Shown here piece by piece: positions 52,405-61,857 of a DNA stretch of 64,000 nt (position 1 is the first letter of the stretch; the number at the start of each line of letters is the position of its first letter). The position numbers and the translations under genes were made by a program. The notes under the pieces are model-generated. The model was not told the origin of the DNA and made no database searches. It worked only from the letters and a program-made list of their open reading frames with translations. Source of the stretch: Nostoc sp. PCC 7524 (GTDB lineage Bacteria; Cyanobacteriota; Cyanobacteriia; Cyanobacteriales; Nostocaceae); the NCBI RefSeq assembly GCF_000316645.1, contig NC_019684.1, positions 1,798,001 through 1,862,000 of the forward strand, read 5' to 3'.

Positions 52405-53619
52405 TTAATCTGTTTGAACTTCAGTATTACCATTACGCATTGCCCAAGCCATATCTAGCAATTGAGTCCAACGCTTTTGTAGTTGCTTGGGGGTGCATTT
52501 GAGGGCTTTGGCGATCGCTTGATCACTGTGTCTGGCAGTTTTCAATTCTAATAATTGCTGTTGTTGGGATGATAGGGTACTGATAAAAGTTTCCCACTGC
52601 TGGGCAGACAAGCCCAATTTTTGCTCCAAACCAGCACCTAACCATTGATGCACTAATTGCCAATGATGTTGTTTGGCAAACTTCTGCACATGATATTTAA
52701 AACGCTGTTGGAGATAATCGCGCTGACGGCTGGTAAGACCGAGAATTTGGTCAATTTCTGGCGCGGACAAATCTTGTAGCTTCAGGGTGAGGTAATCTAC
52801 ACAGTCAGATTGTCCTTGGGATTCCAAGTATTTGACTAATTCGGCGATGATGCGATCGCGTTCTGATTCTTCCGATGGATCAAAATTCGCTTGAGCAATC
52901 ATCTGTGATCTAATTTGTTGTACCGCCGAGTTCCGTTGGTAAGATTCCGCCTCCTCTCCTTTGGCAGATTCTACAGCCATTTCAATATCTACAGCTGTTT
53001 CTTGGGGCTGACGACGGGCAAAACCTTGAGCGCGTAAAATGATTAATTGTTGGCTGTTCCCACCGGGTAAATTAATGCGGCGTTTGGCATACTGCTCTGT
53101 AAACGCCATGTACTCAGCTAATTGCAACTGAGTGCGCGGGGTGTAATCTTCCGGCAGTTCATTTTCTCGGCGAAAGGCTTTAATAGCTTCAATATAAAAC
53201 GCTTGTAAAAAATCTTCAATCAAACTATAACGGCCATCAAATCCCAATTCAGAACCAGGGATAGTGACATGACGGTAAACCATCGCCCCCAAGCTACTAT
53301 GTAATTCCACCCGTCCGCGCCTAGAACCCAGTTGGTAATAATGTAGGCATTTTTGCAGCCGATGGCGCGACAAAGTTAATTGCCAAGATTGAATTTGGCC
53401 AGATGTTTGAATACGCGAACTTTTATCACAAATACGTTGCACTTCTTTAGCAATACGTTGAGCTACAGCTTGTATACACCGAGAAGATGCTTTGACTTGA
53501 GCTTGCATTTCCTGACACAGCAGTTGTATCAGAGTCTCTGTAGCTGGTAATGCTTCGGTAACTACTTCACTGACAAAAGCAGATGTGGAGGTTGGTAGAT
53601 TTGCAAGGTTTAGCTTCAT
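52405..53619 (-). CDS. HetZ-related regulatory protein
   Basis: 404 residues. The central block, YTPRTQLQLAEYMAFTEQY followed by AKRRINLPGGNSQQLIILRA, matches my memory of HetZ, a heterocyst differentiation regulator, and the related proteins of filamentous cyanobacteria. The C-terminal third (LSSQQQQLLELKTARHSDQAIAKAL) looks like a sigma-70 region 4-type helix-turn-helix. It is not hetZ itself with certainty: the genomic context (patU) is absent. It lies in a single-gene unit and may act on cell differentiation; that role is inferred. Confidence 0.72.
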   Translation of the reverse strand: MKLNLANLPTSTSAFVSEVVTEALPATETLIQLLCQEMQAQVKASSRCIQAVAQRIAKEVQRICDKSSRIQTSGQIQSWQLTLSRHRLQKCLHYYQLGSRRGRVELHSSLGAMVYRHVTIPGSELGFDGRYSLIEDFLQAFYIEAIKAFRRENELPEDYTPRTQLQLAEYMAFTEQYAKRRINLPGGNSQQLIILRAQGFARRQPQETAVDIEMAVESAKGEEAESYQRNSAVQQIRSQMIAQANFDPSEESERDRIIAELVKYLESQGQSDCVDYLTLKLQDLSAPEIDQILGLTSRQRDYLQQRFKYHVQKFAKQHHWQLVHQWLGAGLEQKLGLSAQQWETFISTLSSQQQQLLELKTARHSDQAIAKALKCTPKQLQKRWTQLLDMAWAMRNGNTEVQTD

Positions 53620-53958
53620 GAATTTTCCTGGGTGTGGTGTTGCACCTTAACGCAATGCCTAGACAGCACCTGAACTTAGACTTAATCGCCCATCACAAGC
53701 ACTGCTGATATATAAGACTGTAAACAATCAAAAAAAGTTACAGAGAAGGTAGTGTGTCGCTTTTTTCACGAACACCGAATCGAGGTTAGCACAAGCATAT
53801 TTGCTTTGCCCTCAAAATCGCTAAAAAGCTTAATATGTCTCAATCACTGCCATTCCTTTGTTTTTATTCCCAGTTCTTGTAGGTATGACAATCACGAAAC
53901 TGGAGTATTTTGGTGACATGATTCCGAAACCGACGGGGAAGCCTGTGAAGTTCAGTTG
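53620..53958. other. Intergenic region, no gene seen
   Basis: 340 bp between the HetZ-related and tsaC-like genes. A short frame at 53858-54064 overlaps the end of the latter and is not credible. The upstream promoter of the HetZ-related gene should be here. Confidence 0.4.
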
Positions 53959-54618
53959 TTATACCCACGCTGACACTGCTTCCCAACCTAAACCCCGTCT
54001 AGTAATCATGGGTTCATCTCCCGTTAAGTCTAAAATCGTAGATACCTCATATGTTGGTTCCTGACCTGTATCTACGATTACATCTACTAACTTATCCAAA
54101 CGATCAAATAGCTCCACGCGTGACAATCTCAATTCTGAATGTAAACTGACTTTGCCATTATCTACTTCATCGGGTGGCAGATGTGCTGAAGTCGAAATAA
54201 TGGGATTTCCTAGAGCTGACAGTAATGCTAAACAGACGTTGTGATTCGGTACGCGAATCCCGGTAGTTTTGCGTTTCGGACTTTGTACCAGTTTTGGTAC
54301 TAACTTAGTAGCAGGTAGCAAAAATGTATATGTTCCTGGTATTAGTCGCTTCATAATCCGGTAGGCTGTATCACTCACAAAAGCGTAAGTAGCTACATTG
54401 GAAAGAGAAGGACATAAAAATGTGAGTGGTTTGTCGTTTGCTAACTGCTTAATTTGACGCACTCGTTCCACCGCAGATTTGACATTTAAATCACAACCGA
54501 TCGCATAGACTGTATCTGTAGGATAGAGCATAACCGCGCCACTAGAAAGCGTTGCCCTTATTTCCTCTATTCTGCGGCTTTGGGGATTCTCCGGATGGAC
54601 GGCGATAATTTTTGCCAT
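53959..54618 (-). CDS. Threonylcarbamoyl-AMP synthase (Sua5/YciO/YrdC)
   Basis: 219 residues. The conserved signature is GAVMLYPTDTVYAIGCD, then RVRQIKQLANDKPLTFLC and a PGTYTFLLPAT strand; GIRVPNHNVCLALLSALGNP carries the carbamoyl/ATP pocket. TsaC makes threonylcarbamoyl-AMP for t6A37 in ANN-reading tRNAs. YciO-type proteins share the motif with a less clear role, and the KRKTTG variant leaves some doubt which group this is. Its start faces the larC gene across a 160-bp gap. Confidence 0.85.
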   Translation of the reverse strand: MAKIIAVHPENPQSRRIEEIRATLSSGAVMLYPTDTVYAIGCDLNVKSAVERVRQIKQLANDKPLTFLCPSLSNVATYAFVSDTAYRIMKRLIPGTYTFLLPATKLVPKLVQSPKRKTTGIRVPNHNVCLALLSALGNPIISTSAHLPPDEVDNGKVSLHSELRLSRVELFDRLDKLVDVIVDTGQEPTYEVSTILDLTGDEPMITRRGLGWEAVSAWV

Positions 54619-54777
54619 AAAAGTTTGAGGTTACTGTCGGTGTTCAAGGGAAATGTAAACTTAAGCGTTGCACATATTTACACAGACGGGCAATGACTTA
54701 ACTTAGAGAAATAGACTGTTACAGGTGAGATCACAATAATTGTGTAACGCAAACACTTAGTTGAATAATCTACCTTT

Positions 54778-56058
54778 ATGAGCAAAATTGCTTATCTTCA
54801 ATGTCCAACAGGTATTTCTGGTGATATGTGCTTGGGAGCCTTGGTGAGTTTAGGTGTTCCCCTAGAATATTTAACCGAAAAACTCAATAATTTGGGAATT
54901 GCCCCAGAATATAAGTTGAGAGTGGAACTGGTGCAAAGAAATGGCCAGCAGGCGACTAAAGTCCATGTAGATTTAGTAGAGCATGACCATGACCATCATC
55001 ACCACCACGAACACCATCATGGCCGTCACTTGCCAGAAATTGAGCGGATGATTCTTCAAGCTGGTTTACCATCACGGGCTGAGGCTTGGAGTTTGGCAGT
55101 ATTTCGCCAATTAGCGGTAGCTGAAGGCGCAGTACATGGGATTGCTCCAGAAAAGGTACATTTTCATGAAGTGGGTGCTGTAGATGCCATTGTGGATATT
55201 GTCGGTACTTGCTTGGGTTTAGATTGGTTGGGTATTGATAACGATGCAGCAGGATTACCCCTTCTTTATTGTTCAGCATTTCCTACGGGTGGGGGAACTG
55301 TACGCGCTGCCCACGGCCAAATGGCAGTACCAGTTCCAGCCGTTTTGAAGTTATGGGAAATGCGGAATTGTCCTGTTTATAGCAATGGTATTGATCGGGA
55401 ACTGGTGACACCAACAGGAGCTGCGATCGCCACTACCTTAGCTAAAGGATTTGGTGCAACACCACCAATCACCATCAAACAGATAGGATTAGGAGCCGGT
55501 ACAATCAATCTCCCTATTCCCAATATACTACGCCTGTGGCTGGGTGAAAGTGCTAGCTCACAGTCAAATTTCATGGATTCTGCGGGAACTAGCCCAAATT
55601 TAGAAACTATCTCGGTACTAGAAACTCAAATTGATGATTTAAATCCCCAGGCTATAGGTTATGTATTTGAAGCGTTGTTTGTAGCTGGCGCTGTGGATGT
55701 CTTTACCCAACCCATAGGCATGAAAAAATCCCGTCCAGGGATTCTACTCACCGTGATTTGCCATCCAGAAAACTTCAGCGATTGTGAAGCAGTTTTATTC
55801 CGCGAAACCACCACTTTAGGCATCCGTCGCACTACCCAGCAACGGAACATCTTAGCCAGAGAAATTCAACCAATAGAAACGAAATACGGCACTGTACGAA
55901 TTAAAGTAGCATGGCAAGGACAATCATCAGATAAACGCATTGCTAACGTCCAGCCAGAGTATGAAGATTGTGCAGAATTAGCCCGCAAATACAATCTTCC
56001 TTGGCGGGAAATTCACCAGATGGCACTACACAGTTGGCAATCCACTTTAGAGCCATAA
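54778..56058 (+). CDS. larC: Nickel pincer cofactor protein LarC
   Basis: 426 residues. The N-terminus [20 protein letters not shown] is the family start. A His-rich loop ([19 protein letters not shown] at ~72-90) is followed by the core with [17 protein letters not shown]. LarC is a nickel insertase that completes the pincer cofactor of lactate racemase-type enzymes. In Lactobacillus the gene is split by a frameshift, here it is one frame. LarA, LarB and LarE are not in the window. A copy of the GTGCGTCAG hairpin follows the stop. Confidence 0.9.
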   Translation: MSKIAYLQCPTGISGDMCLGALVSLGVPLEYLTEKLNNLGIAPEYKLRVELVQRNGQQATKVHVDLVEHDHDHHHHHEHHHGRHLPEIERMILQAGLPSRAEAWSLAVFRQLAVAEGAVHGIAPEKVHFHEVGAVDAIVDIVGTCLGLDWLGIDNDAAGLPLLYCSAFPTGGGTVRAAHGQMAVPVPAVLKLWEMRNCPVYSNGIDRELVTPTGAAIATTLAKGFGATPPITIKQIGLGAGTINLPIPNILRLWLGESASSQSNFMDSAGTSPNLETISVLETQIDDLNPQAIGYVFEALFVAGAVDVFTQPIGMKKSRPGILLTVICHPENFSDCEAVLFRETTTLGIRRTTQQRNILAREIQPIETKYGTVRIKVAWQGQSSDKRIANVQPEYEDCAELARKYNLPWREIHQMALHSWQSTLEP

Positions 56059-56074
56059 AAAATCTCCAAAATGT

Positions 56075-56113
56075 AGGGTGCGTCAGCTAGGTTTTCTCTG
56101 ACTGACGCACCCT
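56075..56113. repeat. Dispersed AGGGTGCGTCAG hairpin, copy 3
   Basis: A 12-bp perfect stem (56075-56086 with 56102-56113) and a 15-base centre. It is the shortest of three copies in the window. It follows larC by 16 bp. Confidence 0.85.
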
Positions 56114-56180
56114 TGTATATTAAGAGAAGTAGTAGACCGTCGCACCCCTACACCTAACTCCCTACTCCCACCTTTCTGTA

Positions 56181-56783
56181 TTAACTAGCCTCTCTAATTG
56201 TTCTGTTGACTGCATTGGCGGCATCTTCAGCTCGTCGCTGAATATTTTTGCCAGTATCTTCTGTGCCACGCTGAACACTCTTAGTTAAATCATCAGCAGC
56301 GTTCTGGGTGTTTTCTTTGATATTTTCCAGTCCGCGTCGAGTTCCTCTAGTAACGCCTTCCCGTACTTCTTCAGCAGAACTACCGATATCTTCACCTAGA
56401 TTCTTGACTCTTTGATCAAAGGGTGTGCCTTGCTGATAATTACGAACATATTGTTCTGTGCTATCAATGCCTTTTTCCTCAACATTTCTTTTAGCCATAT
56501 CCCGCAAAGCTTTGGCTTTAGCTTCTGCTGCTTTTTCTTCGGCTCTAGCTCTGGGATCTACATCACTAAAGTTGTTCATCCCACCTTGCGGAGCATTCAA
56601 AGGATAGCTTTTTGTGGGATCGTATCTTTCTACATTCGGTGCTTGAGCGCCAGGTTGTGATGGCTGTGCAGCAATTCCTGGACGATTGCAAGCTTGTACA
56701 AATAACAGCAATAATCCCGCCAAAAAAACTGTGAATACTTTTAAGGGACGAAGGTTTCTTACCCAATCAATGACTTTTTTCAT
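56181..56783 (-). CDS. Lipoprotein, helical repeat type (paralogue A)
   Basis: 200 residues. The N-terminal helix VFTVFLAGLLLLFVQACNRP is a signal peptide with a lipobox ending in Cys32, so the protein should be lipid-anchored. The last 110 residues are charged helices with a repeat of about 11 (EEVREGVTRGTRRGLENIKE, DLTKSVQRGTEDTGKNIQ), similar to LEA/apolipoprotein-like amphipathic proteins. Its neighbour at 56868 has the same N-terminus. It could protect membranes in stress, but that is a guess from composition. Confidence 0.75.
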   Translation of the reverse strand: MKKVIDWVRNLRPLKVFTVFLAGLLLLFVQACNRPGIAAQPSQPGAQAPNVERYDPTKSYPLNAPQGGMNNFSDVDPRARAEEKAAEAKAKALRDMAKRNVEEKGIDSTEQYVRNYQQGTPFDQRVKNLGEDIGSSAEEVREGVTRGTRRGLENIKENTQNAADDLTKSVQRGTEDTGKNIQRRAEDAANAVNRTIREAS

Positions 56784-56867
56784 AATATGACTCCTTGAAT
56801 TTTGTACTTTGATGTAACGTTCACCAAGAGGAAATTTGATAAATGAGCAAGCGCCAAGAGTGCTATG

Positions 56868-57419
56868 CTATCTACCAACTGCGGGATTCTTTTGTAATTC
56901 AGGTCTAGCACTTGCTTCATCGGCTTTTTCCTTTAAAAAACCAGAAGCCTCTTTCACGTTTTCTTGGACAGTTCCAATTCGTTCTTGAATGCGAGTGCCT
57001 ACATCTGGTTCACGCTGAATTAAACCGCCTGGTTTGGGCTGTTGGAAGTCTTTTCCAGTAATGATGGGCAATTCCCCTTCTTTAATTACTCTGCCTGTGG
57101 GTGTTTCAGCACCAGGGTAGAGTAGTTCAGATTCTCTATTAACAGCAATCAAAACTTGTGGATTTATTTGTAAGCTAGCTCGGTCTTTTTCCTGATTAAT
57201 CTTGGGGTCGGTAGACATCCTATATTTGGTATAGTTGTCTCCACCATTCTTATAAGGATTATTAGCGCCGCCAGCTTGTACCGCAGGATTTCTGGGATTT
57301 GACCCTTGAGGATTTGCTTGAGTACAAGCAGTGCTAAATACTAACAATAGACCAGCCAAAAATACAGTTAAAACTTGGCGCAGTCGTAGCTTTTTCCATA
57401 AAGATATTAGACTGTCCAC
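56868..57419 (-). CDS. Lipoprotein, paralogue B
   Basis: 183 residues. VLTVFLAGLLLVFSTACTQA is nearly the same lipoprotein signal as in the gene downstream, with Cys32 as lipidation site. The mature part differs: an Asn/Gly-rich linker, a central RVIKEGELPIITGKDF segment, and a short helical end (RIQERIGTVQENVKEASG). The two genes are 84 bp apart and point the same way, so they are a duplicated pair, probably one operon. No known function. Confidence 0.72.
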   Translation of the reverse strand: MDSLISLWKKLRLRQVLTVFLAGLLLVFSTACTQANPQGSNPRNPAVQAGGANNPYKNGGDNYTKYRMSTDPKINQEKDRASLQINPQVLIAVNRESELLYPGAETPTGRVIKEGELPIITGKDFQQPKPGGLIQREPDVGTRIQERIGTVQENVKEASGFLKEKADEASARPELQKNPAVGR

Positions 57420-57963
57420 TCATTCCTCCTTTTAACTAAAGACAAGCTAAATTGCTTATTTGTAGGCACTAAATAAGCAGATTTTTGCGTGCTGGTTTTG
57501 GTTTTAGTTATTTACTAATTTGACCAATAGTCTTTAATGTTAAAATTTAAAATTGAGTTTGTCCTCTAGCGTAGGTCACATTATTTTTAGCCAAAATGTG
57601 CCAATTTTATCTAACTATGGAAAGATATAAATAAATAGATAAAACAAAAGTTTTTAAACCTAGTTGCATGAATTAATCATTAAATAAATTCCACAACTCA
57701 GTACGATAATATCAACCTTTAGCCAGATATTAAACTTATCAAATTACGTTGATCATTCCCATATAAATCAAAAGTAATAGGCTGAATAAACAGCAAAATC
57801 CAAAAATTTTTATTGTTAACAAAAGATAAATATCTGGGGTAGTTAGTCAAAAAATATACATTAAATAAATTTATATAGTCTGTGAAATTTTGACAAAAAT
57901 CTGTTTTTAGCTGATGTAGCATAAGATTTGAGCAAATTCAGCCTTGGGTGTTATAGCGATTAA
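57420..57963. other. AT-rich intergenic region
   Basis: 540 bp, AT-rich, divergent between the lipoprotein operon and the gene at 57964. A 67-codon minus frame at 57719-57922 has no ribosome site and odd composition. I see no other feature; promoters for both sides are expected. Confidence 0.4.
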
Positions 57964-58887
57964 ATGACTATCAAACTGAAGCAAATTTTACGTTGGGTAA
58001 TTTTAGGGGCAACATTAGTTTTTGTCGGTAAAGCCCTCAAGGATAACTGGGGTGAGGTGACAGCTATCCGCATTGATGAAGTAGGATGGTCGATTTTAGC
58101 GATCGCTACCGGTATCACGTTACTGGCGCATACCTGGGCTGGTTGGATCTGGACTTGGATTCTCAAAGAGTTAAATCAACCTGTACCACCTAGCCAATTT
58201 ATTCAGGTTTACCTGAAAACTAACCTTGCTAAGTATTTACCGGGTAATGTGTGGCATTACTATGGGCGCATTGTCGCCGCCAAAAATGCCAATATTACTG
58301 CTGGTGCGGCTACTCTCAGCGTTTTACTAGAACCCTTACTGATGGCGGCGGCGGCTTTAATAATTGTGGTGTTCTTCGGTAGTCAATTCGCAGCCCCCAA
58401 AACTACCCTGACTTTACGGGGATTACAGTTGTTGAGTTTGGCAATTATCCTGTATGCAGTACATCCCCGGTTTTTGAACCCAGTGATTAGTTTGTTGTCC
58501 AAATTGAAAGCTAAAAAATCTCATCTCCAGCCCAGTGCTGTTGTTAGTATTGCACGCTATCCTCTACGACCTTTATTAGGAGAGTTAGGATTTTTAACAC
58601 TGCGGGGTATGGGCTTTATCTTAACTGTGTATGCCCTGATGCCCTTGAACCTGAATCAAATTCCTTTGTTGTTGGGTGCTTTTAGTTGTGCTTGGTTGTT
58701 GGGGTTGGTGGTTCCTGGTGCGCCTGGCGGCTTGGGTGTATTTGAAGCTACAGCGATCGCTCTTTTACAACATCGCTTTCCCTCGGCGGCGGTGATTAGT
58801 GCGATCGCCTTGTATCGTCTCATTAGTATCATTGCCGAAGTAGCTGGGGCTGGGTTAGCTGGGCTAGATGAACGCCTCGCCAAGTAG
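57964..58887 (+). CDS. YbhN/UPF0104-type integral membrane protein
   Basis: 307 residues with about eight spans. LTRxxW-like FLKTNLAKYLPGNVWHYYGRI and VPGAPGGLGVFEATAIALL are the typical motifs of the lysylphosphatidylglycerol synthase transmembrane (LPG_synthase_TM) superfamily, the flippase-like part without the C-terminal synthase domain. Substrate unknown; some members move lipids or polyprenyl-linked sugars. It converges on the gene at 58888, whose stop abuts its own. Confidence 0.82.
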   Translation: MTIKLKQILRWVILGATLVFVGKALKDNWGEVTAIRIDEVGWSILAIATGITLLAHTWAGWIWTWILKELNQPVPPSQFIQVYLKTNLAKYLPGNVWHYYGRIVAAKNANITAGAATLSVLLEPLLMAAAALIIVVFFGSQFAAPKTTLTLRGLQLLSLAIILYAVHPRFLNPVISLLSKLKAKKSHLQPSAVVSIARYPLRPLLGELGFLTLRGMGFILTVYALMPLNLNQIPLLLGAFSCAWLLGLVVPGAPGGLGVFEATAIALLQHRFPSAAVISAIALYRLISIIAEVAGAGLAGLDERLAK

Positions 58888-60216
58888 TTAATAAGATTGA
58901 GAAGAATCTCCTTTTACCTGTGAAAATACACGGTAAATATCTAAATTTGTCTGTGCATCTTGAATGGAATTATCTTCTGCCATTTTCAACAAGTTATATT
59001 CTACATTTTCCGCATAAATGGCAAAGGTAATATTAAAAAACTCGATAAAATGAATGATCCATTGGCATTCATCCTCGGACTGATGTTTATAGTAACTGAT
59101 TAAATCAGCAATCCTAGTTTCTAAATGACTGCGGGAATGTCTACAAATAAAAATTATCTTGAGCAGAATAATCACTAAAGTTAAAGGATGACCATGTGAA
59201 AGTAATAAAATAAATAACTTTGAAGGCTCTTGTCTATTTTCTATAGTTAGATAATCAATTAGTTTATTGCAAATTCTTAATAATAAATTCTTATTAATAT
59301 GTTCTTTATCGAGTTCTCTTTTCCACAATTGGAGCTTATCTTTTAAAGATTGCTGTAACAGCGCAGAAGTTTCTTGATTACCAACCGAAAAAAATAGATA
59401 TTGCTGCAAACTATCTTTAAACTCTCTCAGTGTTTGATTTTCAGTTTGCTTCAGAAATATATTTGCTAGGTTTTCATAACTAAATTGACCTTTTTTGACT
59501 ACTATCATTTTAATCAGACGCAAAACATTATCACCCAAAATACTGGGGTTGTTATAGCGTGTAGCACTGGAAGCAGAAGACTGAGAACGGGCAATATACA
59601 TAGCTAAATCAAATTTATACTTATCTTTCATCTGCCTGTAAACTTTGATAGCTGCCTCTTGCTGTTCCTTGGGTTTATCTGCATCTAATGATTGAGCAAT
59701 CAATAAATAAGCAGCATAGCGATCGCTCCAGTGTTCTTTGCTTTTACTATCATTTTTATAGTTAAATATTTTCAGTTCTTTAAAATCTTGGCTATTAACA
59801 AAATTTTCTAGCCATTTTCTATAGATTTCTACCTCTTGATAGCTATTAATTATTTCAGAATTAGGTAATTTAGTAAATAAATCAATTAATTCTTGAATAT
59901 AATTATGTTTTCTCTTAGATGCCCAATTATTGATTAAAATATAGCAAGAACGTTTGATTGTATGACGAAACTCAGCTTCGTCATTTAAAAATACGATTTT
60001 CTTGATGACTGGGACATTATTTAATGTTACCGATGCCAGACAATCGATAAATAAAGATTTAAATTCTTGTAAAACATCTTCTGGTGAAGCAGTATTAACA
60101 ATCTCTAAAAAGAATCTGTAAACCTTATCCTGAATAATTGGGATAGTTATCTCGTGAGAGTTTAACGGAACACTATCTTGACTTAGTAGATTACCGAGTA
60201 AAGTCTTAGCGGTCAT
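58888..60216 (-). CDS. Large hypothetical helical protein
   Basis: 442 residues from ATG 60216; a TTG six codons upstream is less likely. Mostly helical, with Lys/Glu/Asn-rich composition and no signal peptide or membrane span except a weak stretch LTLVIILLKIIFICRH near residue 360. I do not recognise a family. The pattern of short helices (IYRKWLENFVNSQDFKEL, AAYLLIAQSLDADKPKEQQ) could be TPR- or HEAT-like. It has a low GC content compared with its neighbours. Confidence 0.65.
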   Translation of the reverse strand: MTAKTLLGNLLSQDSVPLNSHEITIPIIQDKVYRFFLEIVNTASPEDVLQEFKSLFIDCLASVTLNNVPVIKKIVFLNDEAEFRHTIKRSCYILINNWASKRKHNYIQELIDLFTKLPNSEIINSYQEVEIYRKWLENFVNSQDFKELKIFNYKNDSKSKEHWSDRYAAYLLIAQSLDADKPKEQQEAAIKVYRQMKDKYKFDLAMYIARSQSSASSATRYNNPSILGDNVLRLIKMIVVKKGQFSYENLANIFLKQTENQTLREFKDSLQQYLFFSVGNQETSALLQQSLKDKLQLWKRELDKEHINKNLLLRICNKLIDYLTIENRQEPSKLFILLLSHGHPLTLVIILLKIIFICRHSRSHLETRIADLISYYKHQSEDECQWIIHFIEFFNITFAIYAENVEYNLLKMAEDNSIQDAQTNLDIYRVFSQVKGDSSQSY

Positions 60217-60417
60217 GTAATTTCTCAAGACCAACGAGTTTTTAATTATATTGTTATTAGCTTACCCTTCACAGATGAGACTATCAATCAGCTTATTCAA
60301 AGCTACAGTGATATTTTCTTGGCAATTAGTAAATTTACGGTGTAGTTACTCAATTATGCAATTATTCCGCCGCGATCGCTCAGAGAAAATACTGAGGCTT
60401 AAAGTTACAGACAACTA

Positions 60418-60444
60418 AGCCTGCCTAGATGATTTAGGCAGGCT
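60418..60444 (-). terminator. Hairpin downstream of trnL
   Basis: AGCCTGCCTA (60418-60427) pairs with TAGGCAGGCT (60435-60444). It lies 18 bp past the 3' end of the split tRNA-Leu on the minus strand. There is no long T-run. Confidence 0.6.
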
Positions 60445-60462
60445 GATGTTTTTAAATGTTTA

Positions 60463-60824
60463 TGGGGGTGGAGGGACTTGAACCCTCACGACCGTTTAAG
60501 GTCAACGGATTTTCATTCTCCCGCAGCTTTCGCTACTGCCAATAGGCTTTGAGAATTGGACTCTCCCTTTACCCTCGACTTTACGTTAGGGTAGCTCCCG
60601 TCGAGTCTCTGCACCTTCCGACTAGCTTAGAGTTACAACCTCTGAGTTGTGAGCTTTTATTTTACTCACTACTCAGCACTCATGACTCTTTCGGCTTGGC
60701 TCAGGATTGCCTTGTCTGTGAACAGATTTAGGTTTCCCTGAGTTTGAGAGCTGCCACTTAAAGAATTTCTTCTTTAAGGCTCAATTACTTAAGTCCGTAG
60801 CGTCTGCCATTCCGCCACACCCCC
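60463..60824 (-). tRNA. trnL: tRNA-Leu (UAA), split by a group I intron
   Basis: 5' exon 60791-60824 (34 bases, GGGGGTGTGGCGG..ACGGACTT) and 3' exon 60463-60513 (51 bases, AAAATCCGTTGACC..CACCCCCA). Joined, they give an 85-base tRNA-Leu with acceptor GGGGGTG/CACCCCC, anticodon stem ACGGA/TCCGT and loop CTTAAAA. The intron separates U34 from A35 of the UAA anticodon. CCA is not encoded. This is the classic intron position shared with chloroplasts. Confidence 0.95.
60514..60790 (-). ncRNA. Group I intron in trnL(UAA)
   Basis: 277 bases between the exons. It starts AAGTAATTGAGCC and ends with G before the 3' exon. The conserved pieces TCAGGGAAACCTAAATC (P/Q), GGCAATCCTGAGCCAAGC and AGTCGGAAGGTGCAGAGACT with CGACGGGAGCTACC (R/S, G-binding) are all present, so it should be self-splicing. 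The P6b region holds TGAGTGC, TGAGTAG and TGAGTAA heptamers, the kind of repeat expansion known in Nostoc introns. Confidence 0.93.
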
Positions 60825-61201
60825 CCATTGTCTTGGGAGTTAGTTATTTTTTGGAGGCAGCAAATACCTCCTCATCTATTCCAGCATTAATTGCGTCTTT
60901 TGTCCAACCTGATGGAAAAATTTGTATCTAACTTGGGCGAGTTGTTGTCTCTCGTTGAGAGTGGCGTTTAATGCCTCGCACTCAAATAGCTTGAGTATCT
61001 TCCACCTTGTTTAACAAGACCACTGCTGGTTTAGCGCCTTCGCTATTGTAGCATTATTTTATGATTTGGATCAGCAATAATCAGGAATTTTTGCGAGAGT
61101 CATTTAAAAGCCCAATAGTTACGCTTTCTTCAGCCTCTCTGTTCAGCCTATGATGGAAAACAGATGCACTAAATGATCTGAACCATCCCAAGAGAGAGTT
61201 T
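60825..61201. other. Divergent region between trnL and ndhL
   Basis: 375 bp. It should contain promoters of trnL (leftward) and ndhL (rightward). No ORF or RNA is seen. GAGAGAG lies just before the ndhL start. Confidence 0.4.
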
Positions 61202-61423
61202 ATGATTGTACCCTTTGTACCCTTGCTATATCTGGCTTTAGCTGGAGCTTATTTGTTAGTTGTGCCTGTGGCTTTAATGCTGTACTTGAACCTACGTTGG
61301 TATACGGCAGGCTCGATTGAGCGCACCATTATGTATTTTATGGTTTTCTTCTTCTTTCCAGGACTGTTGGTTTTGTCACCGTTTGTGAATCTGCGGCCCA
61401 AGCCACGAAAAATTGAAGTTTAA
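61202..61423 (+). CDS. ndhL: NAD(P)H-quinone oxidoreductase subunit L
   Basis: 73 residues, two or three spans ([37 protein letters not shown]) and a basic C-terminal end (RPKPRKIEV). NdhL is a membrane subunit specific to cyanobacterial and plastid NDH-1, which drives cyclic electron flow, respiration and CO2 uptake; the gene was first found as ictA. The DUF3007 gene follows after 28 bp, an arrangement common in cyanobacteria. Confidence 0.93.
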   Translation: MIVPFVPLLYLALAGAYLLVVPVALMLYLNLRWYTAGSIERTIMYFMVFFFFPGLLVLSPFVNLRPKPRKIEV

Positions 61424-61451
61424 CAAGATTGATTGGTAGGTCATAACACTC

Positions 61452-61772
61452 ATGCGACGGATTGATGCTATCGGAATTGGCTTAGGAGTTTTTATTGCTG
61501 GTGGCTTGGTATATTTGGGGTTACAGCTAGTAGGTTTAGATAGTCAACAAGCTGGTATATGGAGCCAAGCCTTCCTAGTGATTGGGTTGATTGCTTGGTT
61601 AGCCACCTATGCTTTACGTGCGATGGGAAAACAAATGACCTACCATCAGCAACGAGAAGATTACGAACAAGCCTTTTTCCAAAAACGCCTGGACGAACTT
61701 TCTCCCGAAGAATTAGCGAGAATTCAAGCGGAGATTGAGCAGGAGCAACAGGAAAAAGGGGCGAGAGGCTAG
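61452..61772 (+). CDS. DUF3007 membrane protein
   Basis: 106 residues. Two spans (AIGIGLGVFIAGGLVYLGLQL and AFLVIGLIAWLATYALRAM) and a charged coiled-coil tail (EDYEQAFFQKRLDELSPEEL). It fits DUF3007, usually next to ndhL and homologous to plant proteins of chloroplast NDH assembly or function. The pairing suggests a role in NDH-1. ATG 61452 is supported by the conserved MRRIDAI start. Confidence 0.85.
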   Translation: MRRIDAIGIGLGVFIAGGLVYLGLQLVGLDSQQAGIWSQAFLVIGLIAWLATYALRAMGKQMTYHQQREDYEQAFFQKRLDELSPEELARIQAEIEQEQQEKGARG

Positions 61773-61857
61773 TAATTTTCACTCCCCACTCCCCACTAAC
61801 AAAGGTCAGTTGTTTGTTACTATTGACTCTTGACCAATGACTAATGACTACTGATTA

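Noticed and set aside
57719..57922. 67-codon minus frame
   Set aside because: AT-driven open frame rich in Asn, Phe and Tyr with no ribosome site.
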